NCBI GenBank assembly: GCA_021839785.1
Contig: JAKCAB010000570.1
Location: forward strand, 1-6,218
Source of the DNA: a bacterium
Lineage (GTDB): Bacteria; Verrucomicrobiota; Verrucomicrobiae; Limisphaerales; J093
DNA length: 6,218 nucleotides
Direction of reading: 5' to 3'
Positions within the stretch are counted from its first letter, which is position 1. The number at the start of each line of letters is the position of its first letter. The notes below the pieces were generated by a model. The model had not been told where the DNA came from and ran no database searches. It saw nothing but the letters and a program-made list of their open reading frames with translations. A program made the position numbers and the translations under genes. Positions 1-6,047 of the stretch are shown here, in pieces.

Positions 1-2
1 TC

Positions 3-2099
3 GTCCAGGAACCCAACCTCAAGAACGGCTGCGGTGGTCTGCGCGACTACCAAAACCTGCTGTGGATGGCGTTTTTCCGGTACGGCGCCCGCACCACGGC
101 CGATCTCGAACGACGCGGCCTGATCAAGGAGCGGGAGCGGCGCGCGCTGGACGAGGCGTATGAGTTCCTGCTGCGGGTCCGCAATGACCTGCACTACCGC
201 GGCGAGCGCACGAACGACGTGCTCACCAAACACGTGCAACCGGCGGTCGCCCGCGCGATGGGCTACCACAACGGCTCGCCGCGCGAACGTTTGGAGCGGC
301 TGATGCAGGCGTATTACGGACAGGTGCGCGAAATTCACGACCAGACTCGCAACCTCGAGCAACGCCTCGCTTTGGTGCGGCAGCCCGGCCGGCTGCCGCG
401 CCTGGCCTACCTGTTGCGGGAACGCCGCAAACGCGCAGCCTACGAACTGGACGGATTCAAGTTCGTGGACGGCGAAGTGCTCGCGGCCTCGGAGCGCATT
501 TTCGAAGCGCAGCCCCGCCGGCTCATGCGTGTCTTCCTGAACGCGCAGCAGCGCGGCTTGAAGCTGGATCCCGACCTGGCCCGGCTGGTGCGCGACCACG
601 TGCACCTCGTGGACCGTTCCTTCCGGGAGGATCCGGTGGTGCACGAAGCGTTCCTCCTGATCCTCCAGCATCCCGGCAAGGTGGCGCCAATCCTGCGCCA
701 GGTGAACGAACTGGGCGTGCTGGGGGCCTTCCTGCCGGCGTGGAATCGTCTCGCCGGCCTGGTGCAACACGAGTTTTACCACCAGTTCACCACCGACGAG
801 CACACGCTGGTCTGCCTGGAAAAACTGGACGCGATCTGGAACCTCCAGAGCGAAAAGCTCGCGCCCTACACGGAAATCTTCAAAAAAATCCAGCGCCCCC
901 AAGTGTTGTATCTGGCGCTATTGCTCCACGACACCGGCAAGGGCGAAGGCCGCAACCACGCCGAAAGCGGCGCCCGCATCGCCGCCACCGTCGCCCGCCG
1001 GTTGCGCCTGCCGGAGGACGACGCCACCCGCCTCCAATTCCTCGTCCGGCACCACCTCAGCATGGTGACCCTTTCCCAGAAGCGCGACCTCGACGACCCC
1101 CACGTCATCGCCAGCTTTGCCGAACGCGTGGCGAACGCCGAAAACCTGCACGCGCTGACCTTGTTGACGCTCGCCGATTCGCTGGGGACGAGCGACAAGC
1201 TGTGGAGCGCGTTCAAGGACCAGTTGCTGCTCATGCTTCACGAACGCGTGGATCGGCACTTGCGCGGCGAAATCCGGCTGGCGGAAGAGGCCGATCGCGC
1301 GCGGCTGCGGGCCGAGGTGCGGAGCCTGGTGCCCCGCGAAATCCACGACGACGAAATCGACGCCCATTTCGCGAACCTTCCGCCCTCGTACTTCCGGGAG
1401 GCGCACGCCGGCGAAGTGGCCACCGACGTGCAACTCGCTCACGAGTTCATCCGCGCCCAAGTGCTGGGGGAGGATTCGCCGATGGCGCCGGTGGTGCAGT
1501 CGAGTCACACCCCCGCGCATGGCTGTTCCGTGGTTCGCTGCTGCGCCTGGGATCGCCACGGACTGTTCGGCCGGCTGGCCGGAGCCCTCACCGCGGCGGG
1601 ACTGAACATCCTCAGCGCGGAAATCTACACGCGCGGCGACGGTTTCGTGTTGGACACGTTTTACGTGGTCGAGCCGGCCACCGGCAACCCGGCGGGCCAG
1701 CGCGCCCTGGATCGCTTCAAGGAGCTCGCCCGCGAGGCGTTGACCGGCCAACTGGACCTCGTCCGGCGCCTCCGCTCGCAGCGCGGTTTGTCCCAACCCC
1801 GCTACCTCGAACCGGGCGGCGAACCGCTCGCGCCCCGGATTCAATTTCACCAGGAATCCAGCCCGGCGCGGACGATCCTCGAGGTCGATGCCGAGGACCG
1901 GTTGGGTTTGCTCTACACGATCGCGACGGTGCTGGCCGGGCTGGGCGTGGACATCTCGCTGGCCAAGATCAATACCGCCAACGGCGTGGCTTCCGACGCC
2001 TTCTACATTTCCGAGGCGGGCGGCCAGCCGATCCAGCCGGGGTCGCGACAGGCTCAGATCATCGGTGCCTTGCTCAGCGCCATCAAGCAACTCGACTGA
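3..2099 (+). CDS. glnD: PII uridylyltransferase / uridylyl-removing enzyme GlnD, 5'-truncated by the window edge
   Basis: GlnD senses glutamine; it uridylylates PII proteins when nitrogen is scarce and removes UMP when it is plentiful. The frame is open from the first complete codon, and the residues before the first visible ATG (position 66) read EPNLKNGCGGLRDYQ, matching the GlnD family motif just after the nucleotidyltransferase core. The true start and the GG/DxD catalytic residues are therefore upstream. The 698 visible residues would fit a protein of about 900. Visible parts: linker/helical region to about 860; HD phosphohydrolase domain with LLLHDTGKG (921-944; His 927, Asp 930) and RHHLSM (from 1047), for the UMP-removing activity; ACT domain 1 at about 1530-1685 (DRHGLFGRLAG); ACT domain 2 at about 1872-2060 (DRLGLLYTIATVLAGLGVDI), which bind glutamine. 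It is a cytosolic enzyme. Nothing looks broken. hemE follows 56 nt after the stop on the same strand, so co-transcription is possible. Confidence 0.96.
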   Translation, partial: VQEPNLKNGCGGLRDYQNLLWMAFFRYGARTTADLERRGLIKERERRALDEAYEFLLRVRNDLHYRGERTNDVLTKHVQPAVARAMGYHNGSPRERLERLMQAYYGQVREIHDQTRNLEQRLALVRQPGRLPRLAYLLRERRKRAAYELDGFKFVDGEVLAASERIFEAQPRRLMRVFLNAQQRGLKLDPDLARLVRDHVHLVDRSFREDPVVHEAFLLILQHPGKVAPILRQVNELGVLGAFLPAWNRLAGLVQHEFYHQFTTDEHTLVCLEKLDAIWNLQSEKLAPYTEIFKKIQRPQVLYLALLLHDTGKGEGRNHAESGARIAATVARRLRLPEDDATRLQFLVRHHLSMVTLSQKRDLDDPHVIASFAERVANAENLHALTLLTLADSLGTSDKLWSAFKDQLLLMLHERVDRHLRGEIRLAEEADRARLRAEVRSLVPREIHDDEIDAHFANLPPSYFREAHAGEVATDVQLAHEFIRAQVLGEDSPMAPVVQSSHTPAHGCSVVRCCAWDRHGLFGRLAGALTAAGLNILSAEIYTRGDGFVLDTFYVVEPATGNPAGQRALDRFKELAREALTGQLDLVRRLRSQRGLSQPRYLEPGGEPLAPRIQFHQESSPARTILEVDAEDRLGLLYTIATVLAGLGVDISLAKINTANGVASDAFYISEAGGQPIQPGSRQAQIIGALLSAIKQLD

Positions 2100-2155
2100 C
2101 CCGAGGCGAGGACCCGCCGCGCGTCTCTGCCATTGCCTGGCCCCGAATTGGCCTT

Positions 2156-3274
2156 ATGCTCGATGACGTGGAACGCACGGACCTCAAGCCCCCGCCCGCC
2201 GCTTCGCCTTCGCCCGCCAACCGGGCGGGCCGGCACGCGACCGTTTCATTGTCGGGCCGGGAGCGTTTTCGCCGCGCCTGCGCCTGCGAAGCGCTGGATC
2301 GCCCGCCGGTCTGGCTCATGCGCCAGGCGGGGCGTTGCCTGCCGGAATACCGCGAACTCAAGCAGCGCTACACGTTCCTCGAATTAGTCCAATCGCCGGC
2401 GCTCGCCGCCGAGGTCACGCTCCAGCCCATCCGCCGGTTTGGCTTCGACGCCGCCATCGTTTTCAGCGACATCCTCGTGATCGCCGAGGCGCTCGGGCAA
2501 CCGTACCGCTTCACCGAAGGCGAAGGCATCAAGATGGAATGGACGATCGAGTATGGCAGCCACGTGGACCGGCTCGAACCTCGCGCCGTCGCCGACCGGC
2601 TCCAGTACGTCGCCGAGGCGCTGCGGCTGGCGCGGGCCGAGCTGGGCACCGAAACGGCCTTGCTGGGCTTCGCGGGTGCGCCGTGGACGCTCGCCAATTT
2701 CATGCTCGAAGGCGGGAGCGCCAAGACGTTCACCAAGGCGAAAACGCTCTTCCACGAAAACCCCAGCCTTTATGGCCGGCTGGCCGAAAAGCTCGCGATG
2801 GGCATCGCCGAATATTTGAAGCTTCAGATCGCCGCGGGGGCGGACGCGGTTCAACTATTCGACACGCTTGGCGGGACGGCCGAAGCCGCGGATTTCCAGG
2901 AAGTCTCCGGCCGCTGGCTGCGCGACATCGTGGCTGAGTTGCGCGGCGCGGCGCCGGCGATCGTGTTTGCCAAAGGCGTCAACGACCGCTGGCCGGCGCT
3001 GGCCGGCACCGGCGCCCGCGTGCTCGGTGTCGATTGGACGGTGCCGCTGCGCGAGGTGGCGGACCAGTTGCCGGCCAACGTCGCCGTGCAAGGCAACCTT
3101 GACCCCGCCGTGCTAACGACCGACGCCGCTGAAGTCGGCGCCGCGACCTTGGGCATCCTCGAATCGATGCGGGGCCGCCCGGGCCATGTCTTCAATCTTG
3201 GTCATGGTGTGCCGCCGGACGCGAAGCTGGAATGCCTCCACGCGTTGGTGGAGGCGGTGAAAGAGTTTAAGTGA
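2156..3274 (+). CDS. hemE: Uroporphyrinogen decarboxylase HemE
   Basis: HemE is a cytosolic, cofactor-free enzyme that decarboxylates the four acetate side chains of uroporphyrinogen III to give coproporphyrinogen III. With ATG 2156 it is 372 residues, slightly longer than the usual 340-360. Recognised motifs: PPVWLMRQAGR (residues 50-60; Arg56 and Arg60 correspond to human Arg37 and Arg41), FSDIL (Asp105, the human Asp86 equivalent), GFAGAPWTLANFMLEGG (171-187), LFDTLGG (235-240 region), GVDWTVPL (291-298), VQGNLDP (311-317) and FNLGHGVPPDA with His350 (human His339). The position of human Tyr164 is Phe182 here, and the usual RQAGRY is RQAGRC. The first roughly 32 residues are Pro/Ala-rich and lie outside the fold; homologues usually begin near SGRERF, so an in-frame TTG at 2249 is an alternative start. 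No good Shine-Dalgarno precedes either start. hemN follows. Confidence 0.96.
   Translation: MLDDVERTDLKPPPAASPSPANRAGRHATVSLSGRERFRRACACEALDRPPVWLMRQAGRCLPEYRELKQRYTFLELVQSPALAAEVTLQPIRRFGFDAAIVFSDILVIAEALGQPYRFTEGEGIKMEWTIEYGSHVDRLEPRAVADRLQYVAEALRLARAELGTETALLGFAGAPWTLANFMLEGGSAKTFTKAKTLFHENPSLYGRLAEKLAMGIAEYLKLQIAAGADAVQLFDTLGGTAEAADFQEVSGRWLRDIVAELRGAAPAIVFAKGVNDRWPALAGTGARVLGVDWTVPLREVADQLPANVAVQGNLDPAVLTTDAAEVGAATLGILESMRGRPGHVFNLGHGVPPDAKLECLHALVEAVKEFK
2212..2230 (+). other. GC-only hairpin in the 5' part of hemE
   Basis: The arms GCCCGCC (2212-2218) and GGCGGGC (2224-2230) pair perfectly over 7 bp around a 5-nt loop. The hairpin lies inside the Pro/Ala-rich N-terminal extension if ATG 2156 is the start, or about 18 nt upstream of TTG 2249 if that is used. 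The pairing is seen directly. A role in translation or attenuation is only a possibility, because such palindromes also arise by chance in GC-rich coding DNA. Confidence 0.4.
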
Positions 3275-3329
3275 AAGGGCGTGTCCAATTGAATCAGAGT
3301 TGGCGGCAGCCGACGGGTGCGGTGAGGAT

Positions 3330-3455
3330 GGATGCCGCATACCGGATACCGGGGACCGGATTCCTGAGGCCAGATTCCAAAGGTGGTTTACCACCCTTGG
3401 GTCACCGGCATCCGGCATCTGGCATCCGGCATCCGGCATCTGGTATCTGGCATCC
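3330..3455. repeat. 126-bp imperfect palindrome built from heptamers (18 x 7 bp)
   Basis: The left array (3330-3378) is seven units near GGATGCC/GGATACC. The right array (3407-3455) is seven units of GGCATCC, GGCATCT or GGTATCT, the reverse complement of the left consensus. Hand alignment of the left arm with the reverse complement of the right arm gives about 37 of 49 identities; the outermost unit pair (3330-3336 with 3449-3455) is perfect. The 28-bp centre (four units long) contains its own hairpin. The right array is much more regular than the left. The element could fold as a long cruciform or RNA stem-loop between hemE and hemN. Whether it is a dispersed genomic repeat cannot be told from one copy. 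Confidence 0.8.
3377..3400 (+). other. Central hairpin of the heptamer palindrome; terminator-like but no T-run
   Basis: CCAAAGGTGG (3377-3386) pairs with CCACCCTTGG (3391-3400) over 10 positions with a single A-C mismatch, around a TTTA tetraloop. It lies 103 nt after the hemE stop. No T-run follows on either strand, so classic rho-independent termination is doubtful. It may instead limit read-through into hemN, protect the hemE mRNA 3' end, or be the core of the repeat element. Confidence 0.55.
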
Positions 3456-3459
3456 AGCC

Positions 3460-3480
3460 TCGCCCCTCGCCCCTCGCCCC
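3460..3480. repeat. Three perfect tandem copies of TCGCCCC
   Basis: Three exact 7-bp copies occupy 3460-3466, 3467-3473 and 3474-3480, separated from the preceding heptamer array by 4 nt. The DNA that follows, up to the hemN ATG at 3508, keeps a C-rich, roughly 7-nt rhythm that looks like decayed copies. The pyrimidine-rich plus strand leaves no purine-rich ribosome-binding site ahead of hemN. Confidence 0.8.
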
Positions 3481-3507
3481 TGACCGCTCGCCTTGTCCCT
3501 CTGCCCC

Positions 3508-4881
3508 ATGTCTCGTCTGAACGTCAACCTCGACCTCGTCAAGAAGTACAACGTGCCCGGTCCGCGGTACACCTCGTACCCGCCGGCCACAAAGTTCACC
3601 GACCAAGTCACGGTGGACCAAGTCCGCGAGAACATCCGTCGCAACAATGCGTCGGCGCGCGATTTGTCGTTGTATTTCCACCTGCCCTTCTGCGAAACGC
3701 TGTGCTGGTTCTGTGGCTGCACCACCGTCATCACCGCGGACTACTCCAAGAGCGCCACGTACGTGGAGTACCTGGGCCGGGAAATGGCGGCGCTGCGCCC
3801 GCTGCTCAACCCGGACCGGCGGGCCGTGCAACTTCATTTCGGCGGCGGCTCGCCGACGTTCTGCAAACCCGAGCATCTGCGCCGGCTCGGCGACCTGATC
3901 CGGCAGCACTTCCAGTTCGCGCCGGACATCGAGGCGGGCGTGGAAGTGGACCCGCGCCGGCTCACGCGCGATCACCTGGTGGCGTTGCGCGAAATCGGTT
4001 TCAACCGCGCTTCGATGGGCGTGCAGGACAACAATCCGGAAGTGCAGAAGACGGTCCATCGCATCCAGCCGCTCGAACTGACCGCGCAGGCGGTCGCGTG
4101 GGTGCGCGAAACCGGGTTCACCTCGCTGAACATCGACCTCATCTACGGCCTGCCGCACCAGACCCCGGCGTCGTTCGAGCGGACCCTTGACGAGATCATC
4201 GCGCTCCAACCGGACCGCTTCGCCGTGTTCAGCTACGCGCACGTCCCGTGGATGAAACCGGCGCAAAAGATCGTGCAAGCGCAGGTGCTGCCGACGCCAG
4301 AAGTGAAGTTCGAGTTGCTCAAGCTCACGATCGAAAAGCTCGCCGACGCCGGCTACCTCTACATCGGCATGGACCACTTCGCGCGCGCCACCGACGAGTT
4401 GGCGGTGGCCCAAAAAGCCGGCACGCTCCAGCGCAATTTCCAAGGTTACAGCACGCGCGGCGGCGCGGACATTTACGCGTTCGGCATGTCCTCGATTTCA
4501 CAGGCCGACGCCACGTACTGGCAGAACCTCAAAGACCTGCCGGCGTACTACGCGGCCGTGGATGCCGGTGAACTTCCTTACGCGCGCGGTTACGTGCTCA
4601 CCGCCGACGACCTGATCCGCCGCGAGACGATCATGCAGATCATGTGCAACCTGGGCGTGGACTTCGCCGCCATGTCGGCCCGGCTGGGGATCGACTTCCG
4701 CGAATACTTCGCGAAGGAACTGGCCTCGCTGGCCGACCTTGAGACCGACGGGCTGATCAAGCAAACCGACTCTGGGTTGACGGTCACGGACATCGGGCGA
4801 TTGCTGGTGCGCATCATCGCCATGCGATTCGATGCCTACCTGCCCAAGACCACGGAACGCCGGCACGCCATGACGATTTGA
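3508..4881 (+). CDS. hemN: Oxygen-independent coproporphyrinogen III oxidase HemN (radical SAM)
   Basis: HemN uses a 4Fe-4S cluster and S-adenosylmethionine to decarboxylate two propionates of coproporphyrinogen III, giving protoporphyrinogen IX without oxygen. ATG 3508 gives 457 residues, the size of E. coli HemN, and the N-terminus aligns well (KKYNVPGPRYTSYP). The cluster motif CETLCWFCGC places cysteines at residues 62, 66, 69 and 71, the same numbers as in E. coli, with Tyr56 preceding them. Further family motifs: FGGGSPTF (111-118, SAM binding), EVDPR, GFNRASMGVQD, NIDLIYGLPHQT, GMDHFAR, LAVAQKAGTLQRNFQGYSTRGG, and the C-terminal substrate-lid region. These HemN-specific motifs separate it from HemW-type paralogues. 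An in-frame TTG at 3493 would add five residues but lies in repeat DNA, so ATG is preferred. There is no Shine-Dalgarno. It performs the step directly after HemE. Confidence 0.97.
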   Translation: MSRLNVNLDLVKKYNVPGPRYTSYPPATKFTDQVTVDQVRENIRRNNASARDLSLYFHLPFCETLCWFCGCTTVITADYSKSATYVEYLGREMAALRPLLNPDRRAVQLHFGGGSPTFCKPEHLRRLGDLIRQHFQFAPDIEAGVEVDPRRLTRDHLVALREIGFNRASMGVQDNNPEVQKTVHRIQPLELTAQAVAWVRETGFTSLNIDLIYGLPHQTPASFERTLDEIIALQPDRFAVFSYAHVPWMKPAQKIVQAQVLPTPEVKFELLKLTIEKLADAGYLYIGMDHFARATDELAVAQKAGTLQRNFQGYSTRGGADIYAFGMSSISQADATYWQNLKDLPAYYAAVDAGELPYARGYVLTADDLIRRETIMQIMCNLGVDFAAMSARLGIDFREYFAKELASLADLETDGLIKQTDSGLTVTDIGRLLVRIIAMRFDAYLPKTTERRHAMTI

Positions 4882-4993
4882 AAAGCGATGCCAGCGGGTC
4901 ACTTCACTGATGTCCGACGACACACGTCGTCGATTCCCGCGGAAGCCGCGAAGCACGATTTAATGTGCGTCCGCCATGATGGCGGCCCGGACG
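4882..4993 (+). other. hemN 3' flank with small hairpins
   Basis: This spacer between the hemN stop and the tRNA promoter contains CGACGAC (4915-4921) pairing perfectly with GTCGTCG (4926-4932) around ACAC, and a near-perfect palindrome CCGCCATGATGGCGG (4971-4985). An alternative pairing joins CGTCCG (from 4969) to CGGACG (ending about 4993). None is followed by a T-run. They are plausible factor-dependent terminators or 3' mRNA stabilisers for hemN, but function is inferred only from position. Confidence 0.4.
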
Positions 4994-5022
4994 TTGACAC
5001 GGCAGAAGCCGCTGATAACAAT
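4994..5022 (+). promoter_or_regulatory. Sigma70-type promoter for the tRNA-Gly/tRNA-Ser pair
   Basis: A perfect TTGACA -35 box (4994-4999) is followed, after 17 nt, by AACAAT (5017-5022), which matches TATAAT at four of six positions. GATAAC at 5014-5019 is an overlapping alternative with a shorter spacer. The bases after it (GCCGGGGA) form a GC-rich discriminator, known from rRNA and tRNA promoters under stringent control. Transcription would begin only a few nt before the mature tRNA-Gly 5' end at 5032. Confidence 0.6.
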
Positions 5023-5031
5023 GCCGGGGAT

Positions 5032-5105
<74 letters not shown>

Positions 5106-5110
5106 GCGCG

Positions 5111-5203
<93 letters not shown>

Positions 5204-5476
5204 GTTCCGTTTGCTGGATTCCTCGCGCTGAGGCGGACTGGAGGCGAGGGCCGGAAGTCGATTTCTGCCAACCGTCTCCAAGTACTTTTCAAGTTCCACG
5301 ACTGACAATGCTCCTGCCTCCCTGAGCGTCATAACCGGCGTGTGCATCGAGGGCCGCGCAGTTCGATTGTGGTCGGGGAAACAGTGGTCCCTGTCCAGCG
5401 AGTGCCGCCTTTTGGGGCTTATGTGAAGAACCAGGAAGTGTCTTTGCAGGCCGACCTGCCTTGACGTCTGTCCTTT
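5204..5476. other. Intergenic region between tRNA-Ser and the opposing tRNA-Leu
   Basis: The two tRNA genes here point toward each other, so this 273-nt gap receives both transcript ends. I find no strong terminator with a T-run. A small hairpin, GCAGG/CCTGC around a tetraloop (5446-5459), lies about 17 nt downstream of tRNA-Leu on its strand and could mark its 3' boundary. CCTCGC (5221-5226) can pair with GCGAGG (5244-5249) after tRNA-Ser. Open frames across the region depend on tRNA sequence and are not credible genes. I see no duplicated tRNA 3' end that would suggest an integration scar. Confidence 0.5.
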
Positions 5477-5563
5477 TGGTGCCGGCGGAGGGGGTCGAAC
5501 CCACACACCCTTACGGGTACCAGATTTTGAGTCTAGCGCGTCTGCCAATTCCGCCACGCCGGC
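5477..5563 (-). tRNA. tRNA-Leu (anticodon CAA)
   Basis: Read on the minus strand this is a class II tRNA of 87 nt. The acceptor GCCGGCG (5563-5557) pairs with CGCCGGC (5487-5481); discriminator A and an encoded CCA (5479-5477) follow. The D arm starts TGGCGGAATTGGCAGACGCG, the hallmark of leucine tRNAs. The anticodon loop CTCAAAA has CAA at plus-strand positions 5529-5527 and decodes UUG. The variable arm GGTACCCGTAAGGGTGT and the TTCGA T-loop are normal. Its promoter should lie above 5564 but no clear -35/-10 pair is visible there. Confidence 0.97.
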
Positions 5564-5976
5564 CACCTAACCAACTCTGCAGCGCCTGCGCGAACAAGTC
5601 GCCAGAACCTGACGTTTGCGAAGCCATTGCGACGGTGTCGCCGAATGAAACGCACCGCAACCCCAGGCCACGACAGCGCAAGCGCGCCGCTACCGTTACC
5701 AAGGTTCCCGATAACCGCAAGCCCGCAATTTGCGGCTGGCGGCGGCGTGCAGAGGTTACGTCGCCCGGATCGGTGTCGAAGACACTGCTGGCAGCAAGGC
5801 AATCAAGTGGATGTCTCTGCAAATCCAGGCCACGGCTGAAGCCTGGTTGTTCAACTTATCCCGAAAACCGAAGTTGGGGAGCACGCCCGTCCTCGGATGT
5901 GGCCGAACGCGCCTCGCGTCCAGCGCCTTGGGCACACGTGGTCCCGGCGGTGGCCGCACGGCTTCCGACCAGCACC

Positions 5977-6000
5977 GTTTTCGGCGAGGGCGCCGAAAAC
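5977..6000. other. Perfect 10-bp hairpin inside the nested repeat
   Basis: GTTTTCGGCG (5977-5986) pairs exactly with CGCCGAAAAC (5991-6000) around an AGGG loop. On the minus strand it lies about 47 nt past the stop codon of the upstream gene, a reasonable terminator position, but no T-run follows on either strand. It abuts the next hairpin with no gap. Confidence 0.65.
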
Positions 6001-6019
6001 CGCACGCGCGGCGCGTGCG
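6001..6019. other. Perfect 8-bp hairpin adjacent to the previous one
   Basis: CGCACGCG (6001-6008) pairs exactly with CGCGTGCG (6012-6019) around a 3-nt CGG loop. The right half overlaps the segment that would pair with ACGC at 5883-5886, so this hairpin and the full outer stem are partly exclusive folds. Confidence 0.6.
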
Positions 6020-6047
6020 CTCCCCAACGCAACTTCGGTTTTCGGGT

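Larger units (their letters stand above)
3275..3507 (+). other. hemE-hemN intergenic spacer, mostly heptamer repeats
   Basis: This 233-nt gap holds no credible gene. The first 55 nt are unremarkable. From 3330 the DNA is organised in 7-bp units: a left array, a central hairpin, an inverted right array, and then three copies of a second heptamer that run almost to the hemN start. I see no convincing promoter or terminator with a T-run. The short ORFs crossing it encode only periodic Gly-Ile-Trp-His-Pro-Ala-Ser-like peptides, which are the translation of the repeat. Confidence 0.7.
5860..6046. repeat. 187-bp nested inverted-repeat element
   Basis: The outer arms pair perfectly over 17 bp: CCCGAAAACCGAAGTTG (5860-5876) with its reverse complement at 6030-6046. 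Pairing continues, after a small bulge in the right arm, with GGGAGC (5877-5882) to GCTCCC (6019-6024) and ACGC (5883-5886) to GCGT (6013-6016). The interior carries two adjacent perfect hairpins (5977-6000 and 6001-6019); the second competes with the inner part of the outer stem. The ten-base motif CCGAAAACCG recurs in both orientations in the arms and inner hairpin. The right edge is one base from the stop codon of the minus-strand gene. This looks like a dispersed palindromic repeat, a non-autonomous element, or a structured 3' UTR. No transposase, target duplication or T-run is visible. Confidence 0.75.
5564..6047. other. 484-nt non-coding region; left part plain, right part palindromic
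   Basis: No credible protein gene is present. Reading frames here either start inside tRNA-Leu or lack family motifs and coding character. The left part (5564-5859) must contain the tRNA-Leu promoter on the minus strand. It also has minor hairpins: CCGCAATTTGCGG (5723-5735), and CCAGGC (5825-5830) with GCCTGG (5841-5846). The right part (5860-6046) is an inverted-repeat element that ends next to the stop codon of the minus-strand gene. Confidence 0.6.

Noticed and set aside
918..2090. 390-codon minus-strand frame opposite glnD
   Set aside because: Antisense shadow of a GC-rich gene; no motif, while the plus strand is convincingly GlnD.
740..2155. Long upstream extension of the hemE frame through glnD (844 codons in all)
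   Set aside because: It overlaps glnD, which has clear HD and ACT domains. The extension is Arg/Pro-rich low-complexity sequence typical of an out-of-frame reading of GC-rich coding DNA.
3377..3400. Classic rho-independent terminator for hemE
   Set aside because: The stem is strong but no T-run follows on either strand, and it sits inside the heptamer palindrome; kept only as a hairpin.
3330..3480. CRISPR array
   Set aside because: The units are contiguous 7-bp repeats without spacers and no cas gene is present.
3388..4443. 351-codon minus-strand frame opposite hemN
   Set aside because: Antisense shadow; HemN motifs on the plus strand cover the whole stretch, and the frame ends in heptamer repeat translation.
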